Source: Christensenella sp. (lineage in GTDB: Bacteria; Bacillota; Clostridia; Christensenellales; CAG-917). From it: 64,000 bases of DNA. A program made the position numbers and the translations under genes. The stretch is taken from NCBI GenBank assembly GCA_022009775.1, contig CP091723.1, positions 124,001-188,000 on the forward strand. The letters are read 5' to 3'. How positions within the stretch are numbered: position 1 is the stretch's first letter; each line of letters starts with the position of its first letter. Under the pieces are notes generated by a model that was given only the letters and a program-made list of their open reading frames with translations, made no database searches and was not told the DNA's origin. Positions 48,516 through 58,068 of the stretch are shown piece by piece.

Positions 48516-50354
48516 TCAGTCAACAGTGCCGTCAACGCCGCCGTCAGGATTTTGTCCGCCCTGATAATCTTCGGGGTTGATGCCTGCAGCCTTTGCCGCT
48601 TCTGCAGCCGCTTCGGGGTTTTGTTGATAGAACTTCGTGAAGATAGGATCCGTCACTTTGGTGAGTTTTTCAACGACTGCTTTGACGTCGTCTTCGCTCT
48701 CTGCCTTTGCGAGTTCTTCGCTTGCCGCCTTGCTTGCTTCGCTTACGGCGTTCTTGTCTGCTTCTTCAAGTTTGTCGCCGTTTTCGCTTACGAACTTGTC
48801 GACTGCAAACACGAGTTGTTCCGCATTGTTCTTTGCGTCTACCACCGCTCTGCGTTTCTTGTCTTCTTCAGCGTACTTCTCTGCGTCTTTCACAGCAGCG
48901 TCGATGTCCGCTTCGGTAAGGTTGCTTGACGCGGTGATGGTGATTGATTGAGATTTGCCCGTTGCCTTATCGCACGCTTTGACGGAAACGATGCCGTTTG
49001 CGTCGATATCGAACGTGACTTCGATTTGCGGTATTCCGCGCGGTGCCGGTGCGATGCCGACAAGTTCGAATCTGCCGAGCGTCTTGTTGTCGCGAGCAAA
49101 TTGTCTCTCACCTTGCAAAACGTGAATGTCAACTGCCGTCTGGTTGTCCGCAGCGGTGCTGAACACTTGCGATTTGCTTGTCGGAATTGTCGTGTTTCTG
49201 TCAATGAGTTTTGTGCAAACGCCGCCGAGCGTTTCGATGCCGAGCGACAACGGAGTTACATCAAGAAGAAGCATATCTTTCACTTCGCCTGCGAGCACGC
49301 CGCCTTGAATTGCAGCACCGATTGCAACACATTCGTCCGGGTTGATTCCCTTATACGGATCTTTGCCGGTGATCTTCTTGACGGAGTCGTACACTGCCGG
49401 CACACGAGTCGAGCCGCCGACCATGATGACTTTTGCGATGTCATTGTAAGAAAGTCCTGCGTCTTTGAGTGCTTGTTGCATCGGGCCTTGAGTTGCCTTG
49501 ACGAGATCTTCGGTGAGCGAATCGAATTTCGCACGAGTGAGTTCCATATCAAGGTGCATAGGCACATCGTCCTTGATTGCGATGAACGGAAGCGAGATGT
49601 TTGCTTTGGTGACGCCAGAAAGGTCAATCTTTGCTTTTTCTGCCGCTTCTTTGATACGTTGCATTGCCATCTTGTCGCCGGTTAGATCAACGCCGTGTTC
49701 TTTCTTGAATTCGGAAGTGATCCAGTCGATTATACGCTTATCGAAGTCGTCGCCGCCGAGTCTGTTGTTGCCTGCGGTTGCAAGAACTTCGAAGACGCCG
49801 TCGCCGAGTTCAAGAATGGATACGTCGAACGTGCCGCCGCCAAGGTCGAAGATAAGAACTTTCTGATTCTTATTTTCATCCTTATCGATGCCGTATGCAA
49901 GTGCCGCCGCCGTAGGTTCGTTGATGATACGTTTCACCTCGAGACCTGCGATTCTGCCTGCGTCTTTGGTTGCCTGACGTTGAGAGTCCGTGAAGTATGC
50001 AGGAACGGTGATGACCGCTTCCGTAACCTTTTCGCCGAGATACTTCTCTGCGTCGTTTTTAAGTTTTGTCAAAATCATTGCGGAGATCTCTTGCGGAGTG
50101 TATTCCTTTCCGTCGATCTTCACTTTATAATCGCTGCCCATCTCTCTTTTGATGGAACTTACGGTGTGTTCGGGATTTGCAACAGCTTGACGCTTTGCGA
50201 TTTCACCGACGAGTCTTTCGCCGCCTTTGAATGCCACTACGCTCGGAGTGGTTCTCATGCCTTCGGCATTCGGGATAACGACCGCTTCGCCGCCTTCCAT
50301 GACTGCTACACAAGAGTTTGTTGTACCAAGGTCAATACCGATAATTTTTCCCAT
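48516..50354 (-). CDS. dnaK: Chaperone DnaK (HSP70)
   Basis: ATP-dependent chaperone. Begins MGKIIGIDLGTTNSCVAV, has VPAYFTDSQRQATKDAG and IFDLGGGTFDVSIL in the ATPase domain, DVTPLSLGIETLGG at the substrate domain start and a helical lid to residue 612. The Gram-positive 24-residue deletion in the N-terminal quadrant is present, as judged from spacing. AAGGAG precedes the ATG. Confidence 0.98.
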   Translation of the reverse strand: MGKIIGIDLGTTNSCVAVMEGGEAVVIPNAEGMRTTPSVVAFKGGERLVGEIAKRQAVANPEHTVSSIKREMGSDYKVKIDGKEYTPQEISAMILTKLKNDAEKYLGEKVTEAVITVPAYFTDSQRQATKDAGRIAGLEVKRIINEPTAAALAYGIDKDENKNQKVLIFDLGGGTFDVSILELGDGVFEVLATAGNNRLGGDDFDKRIIDWITSEFKKEHGVDLTGDKMAMQRIKEAAEKAKIDLSGVTKANISLPFIAIKDDVPMHLDMELTRAKFDSLTEDLVKATQGPMQQALKDAGLSYNDIAKVIMVGGSTRVPAVYDSVKKITGKDPYKGINPDECVAIGAAIQGGVLAGEVKDMLLLDVTPLSLGIETLGGVCTKLIDRNTTIPTSKSQVFSTAADNQTAVDIHVLQGERQFARDNKTLGRFELVGIAPAPRGIPQIEVTFDIDANGIVSVKACDKATGKSQSITITASSNLTEADIDAAVKDAEKYAEEDKKRRAVVDAKNNAEQLVFAVDKFVSENGDKLEEADKNAVSEASKAASEELAKAESEDDVKAVVEKLTKVTDPIFTKFYQQNPEAAAEAAKAAGINPEDYQGGQNPDGGVDGTVD

Positions 50355-50466
50355 ATTATTACTCCTTTTCCCTTTCGGGAAGAAAACTTTATTTTTTATT
50401 TTATTTACACCCGCTTTCGCGAGAGTATTGCTTGTTTATTGTTTGTCTCAAAGCCGCATTGTTTGT

Positions 50467-51060
50467 TTATTCCCAATATCCGACTTTGACGCTTGCCGGG
50501 CGAAGAAGTTTGTCGTTGAGCAAATATCCTTTTGCAAGCACTTCAACGACTTTGCCCGCATTCTGCTCGTCCTTTACTCTTTCAACCGCTTGCATAACCT
50601 TTGCGTCGAACTCTTTTCCGTCTGTCTCGACCTCTTTAAGTCCGAAGCCCGCAAGTGCGGTCAATATCTGGTTTTCCATCATATTGAATCCCGTCAATGC
50701 GGATTGATCTTGTATATACTTTCTTGCAAGATCGCAGTTGTCAAGCACGGTGAGCAACTTTTCAATCACTATCGATTGCCCGAGAAGTTTCATATCTTCG
50801 GCAATCGAATTGTTGCGTTTGCGATAGTTGTCGAAATCGGCCTGCAATCTTTGCGTCAGTCCCTTACAAGTGTTCGCTTCCGCAATCGCTTGTCCGAGTT
50901 TCTGTTCGAGAGCCGCAATATATTGCTCGTCGTTCATTCCGTCGCGGTCGATTTCGATATCGGGCTTTTGCTCGGTTTCGACTTCACCCTGCTCCGCCGT
51001 CTCAACGGTCTCGGTTTCGACTTCTTCGTTTACGTTTTGTTTGTTCTTGTTCTTACTCAT
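50467..51060 (-). CDS. grpE: Nucleotide exchange factor GrpE
   Basis: DnaK co-chaperone. Acidic disordered start (~1-60), long coiled coil (EQKLGQAIAEANTCKGLTQRLQ), then the beta wing with VLAKGYLLNDKLLRPASVKVG. ATG 51060 overlaps the hrcA stop by 8 bp; the longer reading starts at TTG and is less likely. ~197 residues. Confidence 0.95.
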   Translation of the reverse strand: MSKNKNKQNVNEEVETETVETAEQGEVETEQKPDIEIDRDGMNDEQYIAALEQKLGQAIAEANTCKGLTQRLQADFDNYRKRNNSIAEDMKLLGQSIVIEKLLTVLDNCDLARKYIQDQSALTGFNMMENQILTALAGFGLKEVETDGKEFDAKVMQAVERVKDEQNAGKVVEVLAKGYLLNDKLLRPASVKVGYWE

Positions 51061-52105
51061 CTTTATCGTCCTTTGAAGCAATGCTGTTTATCGTCTTTTT
51101 CATATAATCCAGCACGCCGATAACTTTCTTATAGTCCATTCTTTCAGGGCCTATGACGCCTGCCTGACCGATCACTTCATCGCCGAGCTTGTACTCTGCG
51201 GTGATAATCGCGCATTTGTCTACGCCGCTGTCTTCCTTGCCGATACGCACCGAAAACTCAATGCTGCTTTCGTCGCTTTGAAGTATCTCGCTCATGCTCG
51301 CCTTATCGGATATAACCGACAGGAAGTTCTTTGCGTCTTCGACGTTGTTGTATTCGGGATAATCGAGCATTTTGAGCGCGCCTTCCACGAATACGTTGGT
51401 GTCGCTGTGCTCGCTCATATATATTCTCAATATACCGAGCACGTCGTCAAGCACGTCCGCAAAGCCTTTCAATTCGTCGTCAATCTGACTTATATCGATT
51501 TTTTCGACTTCCGTCACACGCTTGCCCGCAAACACTTTGTTGAGCACTTTAGTCGCCGTGTCAACGTATTCCGGTCTCACGTCGTCTTTAAGGTCTATCG
51601 CCTTGTCGGCAATCATTCCCGCACTCGTGACTATCAGCACGACTGCTTTGCCCTGTTTGAGCGGAACGAGTTTTATTTCTTCGATTACGATGTCTGCGGT
51701 GTTCTTCTCGACGATGAACGAAGTGTAATTCGTCACGTCGCTGATTATCTTCGCCGCTTCAACCGACATGTCCTGAATTTTGCCGAGTCTTCTCAAAAAC
51801 TTGTCTCTGATGAACGCGGTTTCCTGATCGGTGAGCATGTTGCTGTGATCGTCCGTTTCGCTTATCGACTCAACATAGAACTTGTACGCGTCCTTGAGCG
51901 GAACTCTGCCTGCCGACGTGTGCGGCTGTTCGATATATCCGAGTGCTTCGAGCGCGCTGAGTTCGGCACGCACCGTCGCGGAACTGACTTCGGGCAAATA
52001 CTTGCTCTGAATGTCAGAACTGGACACCGGCTGTCCCGTCGATATATACAGGTCAACCAGCGCGTGCAATATTTTCTTTTTTCTTTCAGTCAACTCTTTT
52101 CCCAT
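51053..52105 (-). CDS. hrcA: Heat-inducible transcription repressor HrcA
   Basis: Winged-helix repressor binding CIRCE. N-terminal DNA-binding domain ERKKKILHALVDLYISTGQPVSS...SSATVRAELSALEALGYIEQPHTSAGRVP, then GAF-like and inserted domains, ending with IGPERMDYKKVIGVLDYM. 350 residues. First gene of hrcA-grpE-dnaK-dnaJ. Confidence 0.97.
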   Translation of the reverse strand: MGKELTERKKKILHALVDLYISTGQPVSSSDIQSKYLPEVSSATVRAELSALEALGYIEQPHTSAGRVPLKDAYKFYVESISETDDHSNMLTDQETAFIRDKFLRRLGKIQDMSVEAAKIISDVTNYTSFIVEKNTADIVIEEIKLVPLKQGKAVVLIVTSAGMIADKAIDLKDDVRPEYVDTATKVLNKVFAGKRVTEVEKIDISQIDDELKGFADVLDDVLGILRIYMSEHSDTNVFVEGALKMLDYPEYNNVEDAKNFLSVISDKASMSEILQSDESSIEFSVRIGKEDSGVDKCAIITAEYKLGDEVIGQAGVIGPERMDYKKVIGVLDYMKKTINSIASKDDKDE

Positions 52106-52132
52106 AGTTTACCTTCATAGTTCGGATTGCTT

Positions 52133-52159
52133 TTAGCACTCTTTCGCTTTGATTGCTAA
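52133..52159. promoter_or_regulatory. CIRCE operator
   Basis: TTAGCACTC, 9 bp, GATTGCTAA: the HrcA-binding inverted repeat with one mismatch, directly downstream of the hrcA promoter. Confidence 0.92.
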
Positions 52160-52160
52160 C

Positions 52161-52189
52161 AGTATATGCCCGCTTTTGCTAAAAGTCAA
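52161..52189 (-). promoter_or_regulatory. Sigma-A promoter of the hrcA operon
   Basis: TTGACT (52184-52189), 17 bp, TATACT (52161-52166), immediately upstream of CIRCE. Confidence 0.88.
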
Positions 52190-52455
52190 TAGTTTTTGCA
52201 AATAATTTTTAGAATTTTTTCAAAAAATTTTCACTTGCGGTTTCCGCAATCATACCGCTTCCGCATTTGCTCATTTATTGATTATTATTAACTATAAAAT
52301 AAGTTTTATAAAAAAAAAGGCGCGCGCTTTCGCGCACGCATTTATATATCTTTATTCGGAATTTCAAGTATTACTTTGCTTCTTCAAAGAATTTCGCTTT
52401 TCATTGACAAGTCCCAAAACGTCAAAATATTAGTTTTCAAAAGCTAAAACTACTC
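52190..52455. other. Intergenic region, no gene seen
   Basis: AT-rich. Contains GCGCG-cgcttt-CGCGC near 52322, a weak hairpin that may end the TIGR04076-type gene transcript on the minus strand. Nothing else recognised. Confidence 0.4.
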
Positions 52456-52755
52456 TCATTCTATCGTTTCTATATAAAAACTCACGGGACGAAAGCCGTC
52501 GTTGCAGGAAATCATTGCGCTATGCGGATTTTTCATCCAGCCGTCGAAAAAATTGCCGCCGTTTGCAAGTTTCAAAACGAATTGCTTGACGCTTCCCCAT
52601 GCGCTCTCGCACATGCCTTCGGGCATTTCTCCGCCCCTGCTCACGAAAACGTCGCCGACTTGCACGTCGCACGCATGCTCGATTGGATTCTCATACGCAT
52701 CGATAAGGTCTTTATGTTCAACTTTTCTCACCGCAGTGATTTTCACGTCTTTCAT
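52456..52755 (-). CDS. TIGR04076-family protein
   Basis: 99 residues matching the small TIGR04076 family pattern: MKDVKITAVRKVEHKDL, the C..QVGD.F segment HACDVQVGDVFVS, MPEGMCESAWGSVKQFVLKL, GGNFFDGWMK and ISCNDGFRPVSFYIETIE at the end. Function unknown; the conserved Cys residues could bind metal or be redox active. Isolated gene. Confidence 0.8.
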   Translation of the reverse strand: MKDVKITAVRKVEHKDLIDAYENPIEHACDVQVGDVFVSRGGEMPEGMCESAWGSVKQFVLKLANGGNFFDGWMKNPHSAMISCNDGFRPVSFYIETIE

Positions 52756-52894
52756 ATCTTTTCTCCGAACGAAGTATATCCCGATGAACTCCGTTTCGTC
52801 AACTATGCGTCAGACAAAAATGCCGATGAATTGTCAGTAGTGCAAAAAAAACATAAAAATATATGTCTAAAAGAAACAATGTTGCAAAAATAGA

Positions 52895-52923
52895 TTGCAA
52901 TTTTCAAATAAGTTTGATATAAT
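52895..52923 (+). promoter_or_regulatory. Promoter of tRNA-Thr
   Basis: TTGCAA, 17 bp, TATAAT. Confidence 0.8.
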
Positions 52924-52943
52924 CCTAAACGCAATCGAAAAAT

Positions 52944-53019
52944 GCTAGTGTGGCTCAGTCGGTAGAGCAGCTGATTCGTAATCAGCAGGTCGCCGGTCCG
53001 AATCCGGCCACTAGCTCCA
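52944..53019 (+). tRNA. tRNA-Thr (CGT anticodon)
   Basis: Acceptor GCTAGTG/CACTAGC, D arm GCTCAGTCGGTAGAGC, anticodon stem CTGAT/ATCAG with loop TTCGTAA (anticodon CGT), T arm CCGGTCCGAATCCGG, encoded TCCA end. Confidence 0.96.
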
Positions 53020-53055
53020 AAAAAAGTGATATATCTCGCATATATCACTTTTTTT
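53019..53055 (+). terminator. Terminator of tRNA-Thr
   Basis: AAAAAGTGATATAT-ctcgc-ATATATCACTTTTT plus further T. Confidence 0.9.
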
Positions 53056-53179
53056 ATGCCATCGAACAGTTATTGACCGTGGGTACCTGCTGATTATTTA
53101 TTCGGGGTCCCCGCAAAACAGTATTGATTTGTGGGGGTGTATATTTCAATATGTAAAATGCAAAAGTTGCGCCGTTGTG

Positions 53180-53207
53180 TTGACATAATTCTCTCAAGTG
53201 ATATAAT
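53180..53207 (+). promoter_or_regulatory. Promoter of the methyltransferase gene
   Basis: TTGACA, 16 bp, TATAAT, about 50 bp before the ATG at 53258. Confidence 0.8.
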
Positions 53208-53257
53208 AGAAATATGAAATATGTTTCATATTATTGAAATACGGAGAAAATAATAGC

Positions 53258-53878
53258 ATGAATAAAATCGTTCAAAGTTATATCGCAAACGTAAAAAATC
53301 CCGAAAATACAAGACGCGGAAGATGGCAGCTGCGCGCCATGAACAACCGCTATTCGATGTTGGGCGTGTGGGGACTGTCGCACGTCAATTTTGCAAGAAA
53401 GCGTCTTGTTCTCGACGTCGGTTGCGGTGGTGGAAAAAATCTCGAAAGAATTCTGAAACAATCAAAACAGATAAACGCGGTGGGCGTTGACATATCCCCT
53501 GCAAGCATTCAGGTTACGAAAAAGAAAAACTCGCGCGCCGTGAAAGACGGAAGATTGCAAGTCGTTCAGGGACAAGCCGAAAGTCTGCCTTTTGCGAGCA
53601 ATCTTTTCGACCTTGTAACCGCATTCGAAACCGTGTATTTCTGGGACGTAGAAAAAGGGCTTGCGGAAGTTTATCGCACGCTCAAAAAAGGCGGTCAATT
53701 GCTTATCGTCAACGAGTCGCAATCTTCAAAAGGCATCGAAGAATACGAGCAATCGATTGGCTTCACCGTATACACAAAAGACGAACTTTGCAAAATCGTC
53801 AAGAAAGCGGGATTTAAGAATATCCGCTCGGACGCAGGAGAGAACGGCGGCTGGTTTGCAATCGTTTGCGAGAAATAA
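53258..53878 (+). CDS. Class I SAM-dependent methyltransferase
   Basis: 206-residue methyltransferase of the UbiE/type 11 group. SAM motif I VLDVGCGGGKNLE, motif II VGVDISPASIQV, GQAESLPFASNLFDLVTAFETVYFW, and motif III GGQLLIVNES. Substrate unknown. ATG 53258 chosen over an upstream TTG because GGAG lies before it. Single gene between its own promoter and a strong terminator. Confidence 0.85.
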   Translation: MNKIVQSYIANVKNPENTRRGRWQLRAMNNRYSMLGVWGLSHVNFARKRLVLDVGCGGGKNLERILKQSKQINAVGVDISPASIQVTKKKNSRAVKDGRLQVVQGQAESLPFASNLFDLVTAFETVYFWDVEKGLAEVYRTLKKGGQLLIVNESQSSKGIEEYEQSIGFTVYTKDELCKIVKKAGFKNIRSDAGENGGWFAIVCEK

Positions 53879-53993
53879 TCGGCAATCTAACCCGTTGTTT
53901 TTGACTTTTTGGGGACATAAACAAACGGACGACGATTTGCATATATCGACGAAAAATTTATAAAATTCCACGATTCACATCTCACGGTGACAT

Positions 53994-54025
53994 AAAAAAT
54001 GCGGACGAAACGTCCGCATTTTTTG
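53994..54025 (+). terminator. Terminator after the methyltransferase gene
   Basis: ATGCGGACG-aaa-CGTCCGCAT flanked by A6 and T6; also usable by the converging ABC transporter gene. Confidence 0.88.
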
Positions 54026-54102
54026 TTTTACGTATTATGTTTTGTCTTCACTTAAAATTGCAAAAAACAAAATCAATTTAGCTTTCCGTTTTGCCACGTT
54101 GT

Positions 54103-55878
54103 TCAGAAAATCTGGACGTTGTCTTCAACGTCAACGGCATCGGAAAACTGCGAATCGTACAATTTCTTATACGTTCCGCCAAGCGCGATAAGACCGTTGT
54201 GACTGCCCTGCTCCACTATTTTGCCGCCGTTTATCACGACGATTTCGTCAGCACTACGCACCGTAGACAACCTGTGCGCCACGACGAGCGTTGTGCGTCC
54301 CTGACATAGTTTGAACAACGCTTTCTGAATTATCGCTTCGGTGGTGTTGTCGAGCGCGCTCGTGGCTTCGTCGAGAATGAGTATAGCGGGGTTTTTCAAA
54401 AACACGCGCGCAATGGACAGTCTCTGTTTCTGACCGCCCGAGAGTTTCACTCCGCGTTCGCCTATTTGCGTGTCGTATCCGTCGGGTAGACTCGAAATAT
54501 ATTCGTGAATATCCGCTTGTTTTGCGGCTTCTATTATCTCTTCGTCCGTTGCTCCGATTTTGCCATACGCAATATTTTCCTTAAAAGTGCCCGTAAACAG
54601 GAACACATCCTGCTGAACGATGCCGACGTTTTTTCTCAACGAATCGTTGCTTATCTCGCTTATCGGCTCGCCGTCGATATAAATCATGCCTTTGTCAAGC
54701 GGATAAAACTTTGGTATAAGGTGACAAAGCGTTGTCTTTCCGCCGCCGCTTGCCCCAACGAATGCGTACATTTTTCCACTCGGTATGCGAAGATTTATGT
54801 CGTCGAGAACGTCTTGTTGCTCGCTGTAACCGAAAGACACGTTTTCAAAAACGATGTCGCCGTCAAGTCTGTCAACGTCGTGCGCAGTGGGACTCTCCTG
54901 CTCCGTCGGCGTGTCCATAATATCGACGTAGCGGCGAAATCCGGCAATGCCGTCCTGCAACTGCTCGAAGAACGCAATAAGCGTCTGCACGGGCGATATG
55001 AACAGGTTGATTGAAAGCATAAACGCAACCAAATCGACGTAGTCGAAGTTCTCTTTGTCGTATATACAGAACAATGCGCCTGCAAGAAGCACTATGACGT
55101 TGTATATCTCCGTGACAAGACTCATGCTCGCCGAGAACGTGCCCATTGCCTTATACGCCGCAGAACGCGCCTTGACGTAACCTTTGTTGTTTTTCTCAAA
55201 ACGTTCCTGCTCGTAATCGGCATTGACGTACGCCTTTGTCACTCGTATGCCTGCAATACTGTTTTCAAGCGTGGCGTTGATGTTGCCTATCTCTTCCTTG
55301 CTCTTGCGGAAGGCCTTTGTCATGCTCTTTCTGCACACAAACGCTATAATGAACAAAATCGGCAAAAAAGCAAACACTATGAGCGAAAGTTTCCAACTTA
55401 TAGTGCAAAGATACGCAAATGCGCCGATTGTGATGAACGACGTGATAAACAGATTTTCGGGACCGTGGTGCGCAAGTTCCGCAATGTCGAAAATATCATT
55501 GGTCATGCGCGTCATGAGTTGCCCCGTTTCGTTGTCGTCATAGAAAGAATACGGCAGTTTTTCAAGGTGAGCGAAAAGGTCGCTTCTCATCTTTGCCTGT
55601 ATCTTCACCCCCATGACATGCCCGTAATAGTTGATGAAATACTTCATCGCCGCACGCAAGCCGTATATACCCAGCAATATCGCCGCAAGAATAAGCACTT
55701 CGTTTATAAGTCCGTTGGGTATGCTTTGGCGCAAAATACGCTGTGAAACCATCGGATATAAAAGTCCGCTCACCGCAAATGTGAACGAACAAAGCATATC
55801 GAATGCAAAAGTGAGTTTGTGCGGTTTGTAATACGCAACGAATCTCGAAAGTAGTTTTCGTTTTTTCTCTTTAGCCAT
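54103..55878 (-). CDS. ABC exporter, fused permease and ATPase (MsbA/LmrA type)
   Basis: 591-residue half-transporter. Six membrane helices (~15-310) with ETGQLMTRMTNDIFDIAEL, then ATPase with Walker A GASGGGKTT, Q loop NVGIVQQDVFLF, signature LSGGQKQR, Walker B ILILDEATSALD and H-loop VVAHRLSTV. Works as a dimer exporting lipids or drugs; substrate not predictable. ATG overlaps the rluD-like stop by 8 bp. Confidence 0.92.
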   Translation of the reverse strand: MAKEKKRKLLSRFVAYYKPHKLTFAFDMLCSFTFAVSGLLYPMVSQRILRQSIPNGLINEVLILAAILLGIYGLRAAMKYFINYYGHVMGVKIQAKMRSDLFAHLEKLPYSFYDDNETGQLMTRMTNDIFDIAELAHHGPENLFITSFITIGAFAYLCTISWKLSLIVFAFLPILFIIAFVCRKSMTKAFRKSKEEIGNINATLENSIAGIRVTKAYVNADYEQERFEKNNKGYVKARSAAYKAMGTFSASMSLVTEIYNVIVLLAGALFCIYDKENFDYVDLVAFMLSINLFISPVQTLIAFFEQLQDGIAGFRRYVDIMDTPTEQESPTAHDVDRLDGDIVFENVSFGYSEQQDVLDDINLRIPSGKMYAFVGASGGGKTTLCHLIPKFYPLDKGMIYIDGEPISEISNDSLRKNVGIVQQDVFLFTGTFKENIAYGKIGATDEEIIEAAKQADIHEYISSLPDGYDTQIGERGVKLSGGQKQRLSIARVFLKNPAILILDEATSALDNTTEAIIQKALFKLCQGRTTLVVAHRLSTVRSADEIVVINGGKIVEQGSHNGLIALGGTYKKLYDSQFSDAVDVEDNVQIF

Positions 55879-56779
55879 TATTGTTTTTATTTCTCAATTT
55901 GTTCAGTACGTCTTCGAAATATCTTGGCAATTCGCACTCGAATTTCATCACTTCGTGCGTATGCGGATGTTCCAGAATAAGTTCTTTTGCATGCAGGAGT
56001 TGTCCGTTGTGGTAAAGAGCGGTCGAGCCGCCGTAAACTTCGTCTCCGACGATGGGATGATGCAGACTTTGCGCGTGCACTCTTATCTGATGCGTACGCC
56101 CCGTTTCCAGTTCAAAACGCACGAGAGTGTATTTGCCGAACCGTTCAAGCACTCTGTAGTGCGTGACCGCCCTTCTCCCCGTCTCGTCAATCGCCATTTT
56201 CTTGCGGTCTTTTCTGCTTCTTGCGATAGGCTTGTCGACAGTGCCTTCGTCTTCCTTGAAGTTGCCGTCGCAAAGCCCGTAATATATTCGGCGCGCGGTC
56301 TTTTTCTCAATCTGACTTGCAAGGCTCTTGTGCGCTTCGTCGTTTTTTGCCACGACGATAAGCCCCGACGTGTCTTTGTCAAGTCTGTGCACGATACCGG
56401 GACGTATCACGCCGTTTATTCCGCTAAGGCTATCGAGATTGTACAAAAGCGCGTTGACAAGCGTGTCGTTTTTCTTATACGAACTTGCCTGATGCACCAC
56501 CATGCCCTGCGGTTTGTTGATGACCGCAATGTATTCGTCCTGATACACTATGTCGAGCGGAATATTCTCCGCCTTGACTTCAAGCACTTCGGGAGCAGGC
56601 AATTCAAACTCGACGACGTCGCCTTTTTTGAGTTCGTATCCGCTTTTTTTGCGGTTTACGCCGTTGACGAAAGCACCGTCTTTTTCAATGACGGTTTTTG
56701 CGTTTGAACGCGATATAGCCCACTTTTCCGCTATAAACGTGTCAAGTCTTATTTTTTCGCTATCGACTTCGTATGCCAT
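55871..56779 (-). CDS. RluA/RluD-family 23S rRNA pseudouridine synthase
   Basis: S4 domain (~10-75: RLDTFIAEKWAISRSNAKTVIEKDGAFVNG) followed by the catalytic domain with the RluA signature GIVHRLDKDTSGLIVVAKN holding the catalytic Asp, and GRTHQIRVHAQSLHHPIVGD. 302 residues. Exact uridine targets are not decided by sequence. The ATG at 56779 (MAYEVDSEKIRLD) is chosen; no clear ribosome site. Downstream of lspA as in many Firmicutes. Confidence 0.92.
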   Translation of the reverse strand: MAYEVDSEKIRLDTFIAEKWAISRSNAKTVIEKDGAFVNGVNRKKSGYELKKGDVVEFELPAPEVLEVKAENIPLDIVYQDEYIAVINKPQGMVVHQASSYKKNDTLVNALLYNLDSLSGINGVIRPGIVHRLDKDTSGLIVVAKNDEAHKSLASQIEKKTARRIYYGLCDGNFKEDEGTVDKPIARSRKDRKKMAIDETGRRAVTHYRVLERFGKYTLVRFELETGRTHQIRVHAQSLHHPIVGDEVYGGSTALYHNGQLLHAKELILEHPHTHEVMKFECELPRYFEDVLNKLRNKNNNG

Positions 56780-56840
56780 ACAATTCAAGCAAAAACGCGC
56801 CGCCTTGTGAAAAACGACGCGAATTTTTCAGGCTGTAATA

Positions 56841-57626
56841 TTATTTTTCTTCAACGGACGAGTCGTCTTTTCCGTTCACTTCCGTATCCGCAACGTTATC
56901 TTTTCCTGCTTCGTCCGAACGTTTTTCTTCGGGCTTATTCTCATCTTTCGCTTCTTCAAACGTGAAGTCTCCGCCTGCTTTGAGCATGGGATTGAGATTC
57001 TTCGGTGAGTCTAGCGGGTCTACGAGATTTTCATCCGTGCCGACTTTTGCTTGTTGCTCTTCAAACTCTTTTTGATTCTTCTTGCCTTCTTTTACGAGCA
57101 TGACGATAAGCACCACTATGAGCATAAATGCGCCGACTGTGACGAACGAGTCCGCGATGTTGAATACGGGGAATTGCTCCCAGAACGCAAATTGCAGAAA
57201 ATCTCGTACGTAACCGAGCGCAATGCGGTCTACAATGTTGCCTATACCGCCGCCCACCACGAAAACGAGCGATATGCGAAGCCATTCCGTCTCTTTGAGC
57301 GCAAAAAACAGATATATCGTAATCGCAATTACGAGAATAAACGTGATGACGGTGAGCGCAACCGTCTTGCCTTGGAATATGCCGAATCCGGCACCCCTAT
57401 TTTCAACCATAACGAGATTGATGAGACCGGGGATAAAATCGTCCTTTACTCCCTGAGTATTGAGATAATCCCACGCCGCTTGTTTTGTGAGTAAATCTGC
57501 AACGAGAATAATCGCAACGACGGCAAGTTCCACGAGCATAATCCACCAACGCTTCTTTGCCACGACCACCCAGTCTTTCATATAAGCGGAAACTTTCTGT
57601 TTGAAATCTTTGTTGTCTTCGTTCAT
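56841..57626 (-). CDS. lspA: Lipoprotein signal peptidase LspA with long acidic tail
   Basis: Aspartic peptidase cleaving diacylglyceryl-prolipoprotein signal peptides in the membrane. Four hydrophobic helices; motifs NRGAGFGIFQG, GGGIGNIVDRIALGYVRDF and FNIADSFVTVG contain the two catalytic Asp. The family is ~160 residues; this protein has a ~30-residue N-terminal and a ~75-residue acidic, Lys/Glu-rich C-terminal cytoplasmic extension. Confidence 0.93.
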   Translation of the reverse strand: MNEDNKDFKQKVSAYMKDWVVVAKKRWWIMLVELAVVAIILVADLLTKQAAWDYLNTQGVKDDFIPGLINLVMVENRGAGFGIFQGKTVALTVITFILVIAITIYLFFALKETEWLRISLVFVVGGGIGNIVDRIALGYVRDFLQFAFWEQFPVFNIADSFVTVGAFMLIVVLIVMLVKEGKKNQKEFEEQQAKVGTDENLVDPLDSPKNLNPMLKAGGDFTFEEAKDENKPEEKRSDEAGKDNVADTEVNGKDDSSVEEK

Positions 57627-57635
57627 ACGGTCTCC

Positions 57636-58028
57636 TTAGCCGCGTATTTGCGGCGGAACGGTTATGGTCACGCCGGCGGGCGCGAACAGAAAAATATTTC
57701 TCGTGATTTGTTGTATGCTTCCGCCGAGCGCGTAAATTGCGCCGCTCATAAAATCGAGTATGCGATACACCGATTGCTGATTGAGCGTGGAAAAGTCAAC
57801 GATGACTTGCTCTCTCATGCGCAAATGGTCAATGAGCAACTGCACGTCCTGATAGGTGCGCGGAGCATAAATCACCACTCCGCCTGCGCCGCTAGCCTGC
57901 GGTTGAGTATAACTGGGCACTTGCCCCTGCGGTGCTTGCATTTGCTCTCTCGAGAACACTCTGTTGTATCCCCTTTGAGCGTTGCGGTCTTGTCCGCCTT
58001 GATCGTTTCGATAAAATCTTTCGTCCAT
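57636..58028 (-). CDS. sepF: Cell division protein SepF
   Basis: 130-residue FtsZ-ring tether. The C-terminal domain AGGVVIYAPRTYQDVQLLIDHLRMREQVIVDF...RILDFMSGAIYALGGSIQQITRNIFLFAP is diagnostic for SepF. The N-terminal ~45 residues are polar linker; a membrane-binding helix is not obvious. Adjacent to yggS as in the ylm gene block of Firmicutes. Confidence 0.94.
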   Translation of the reverse strand: MDERFYRNDQGGQDRNAQRGYNRVFSREQMQAPQGQVPSYTQPQASGAGGVVIYAPRTYQDVQLLIDHLRMREQVIVDFSTLNQQSVYRILDFMSGAIYALGGSIQQITRNIFLFAPAGVTITVPPQIRG

Positions 58029-58068
58029 AAACAGCCTTGTGTGTTATATAGTTTCGTTTTTTTGTTTT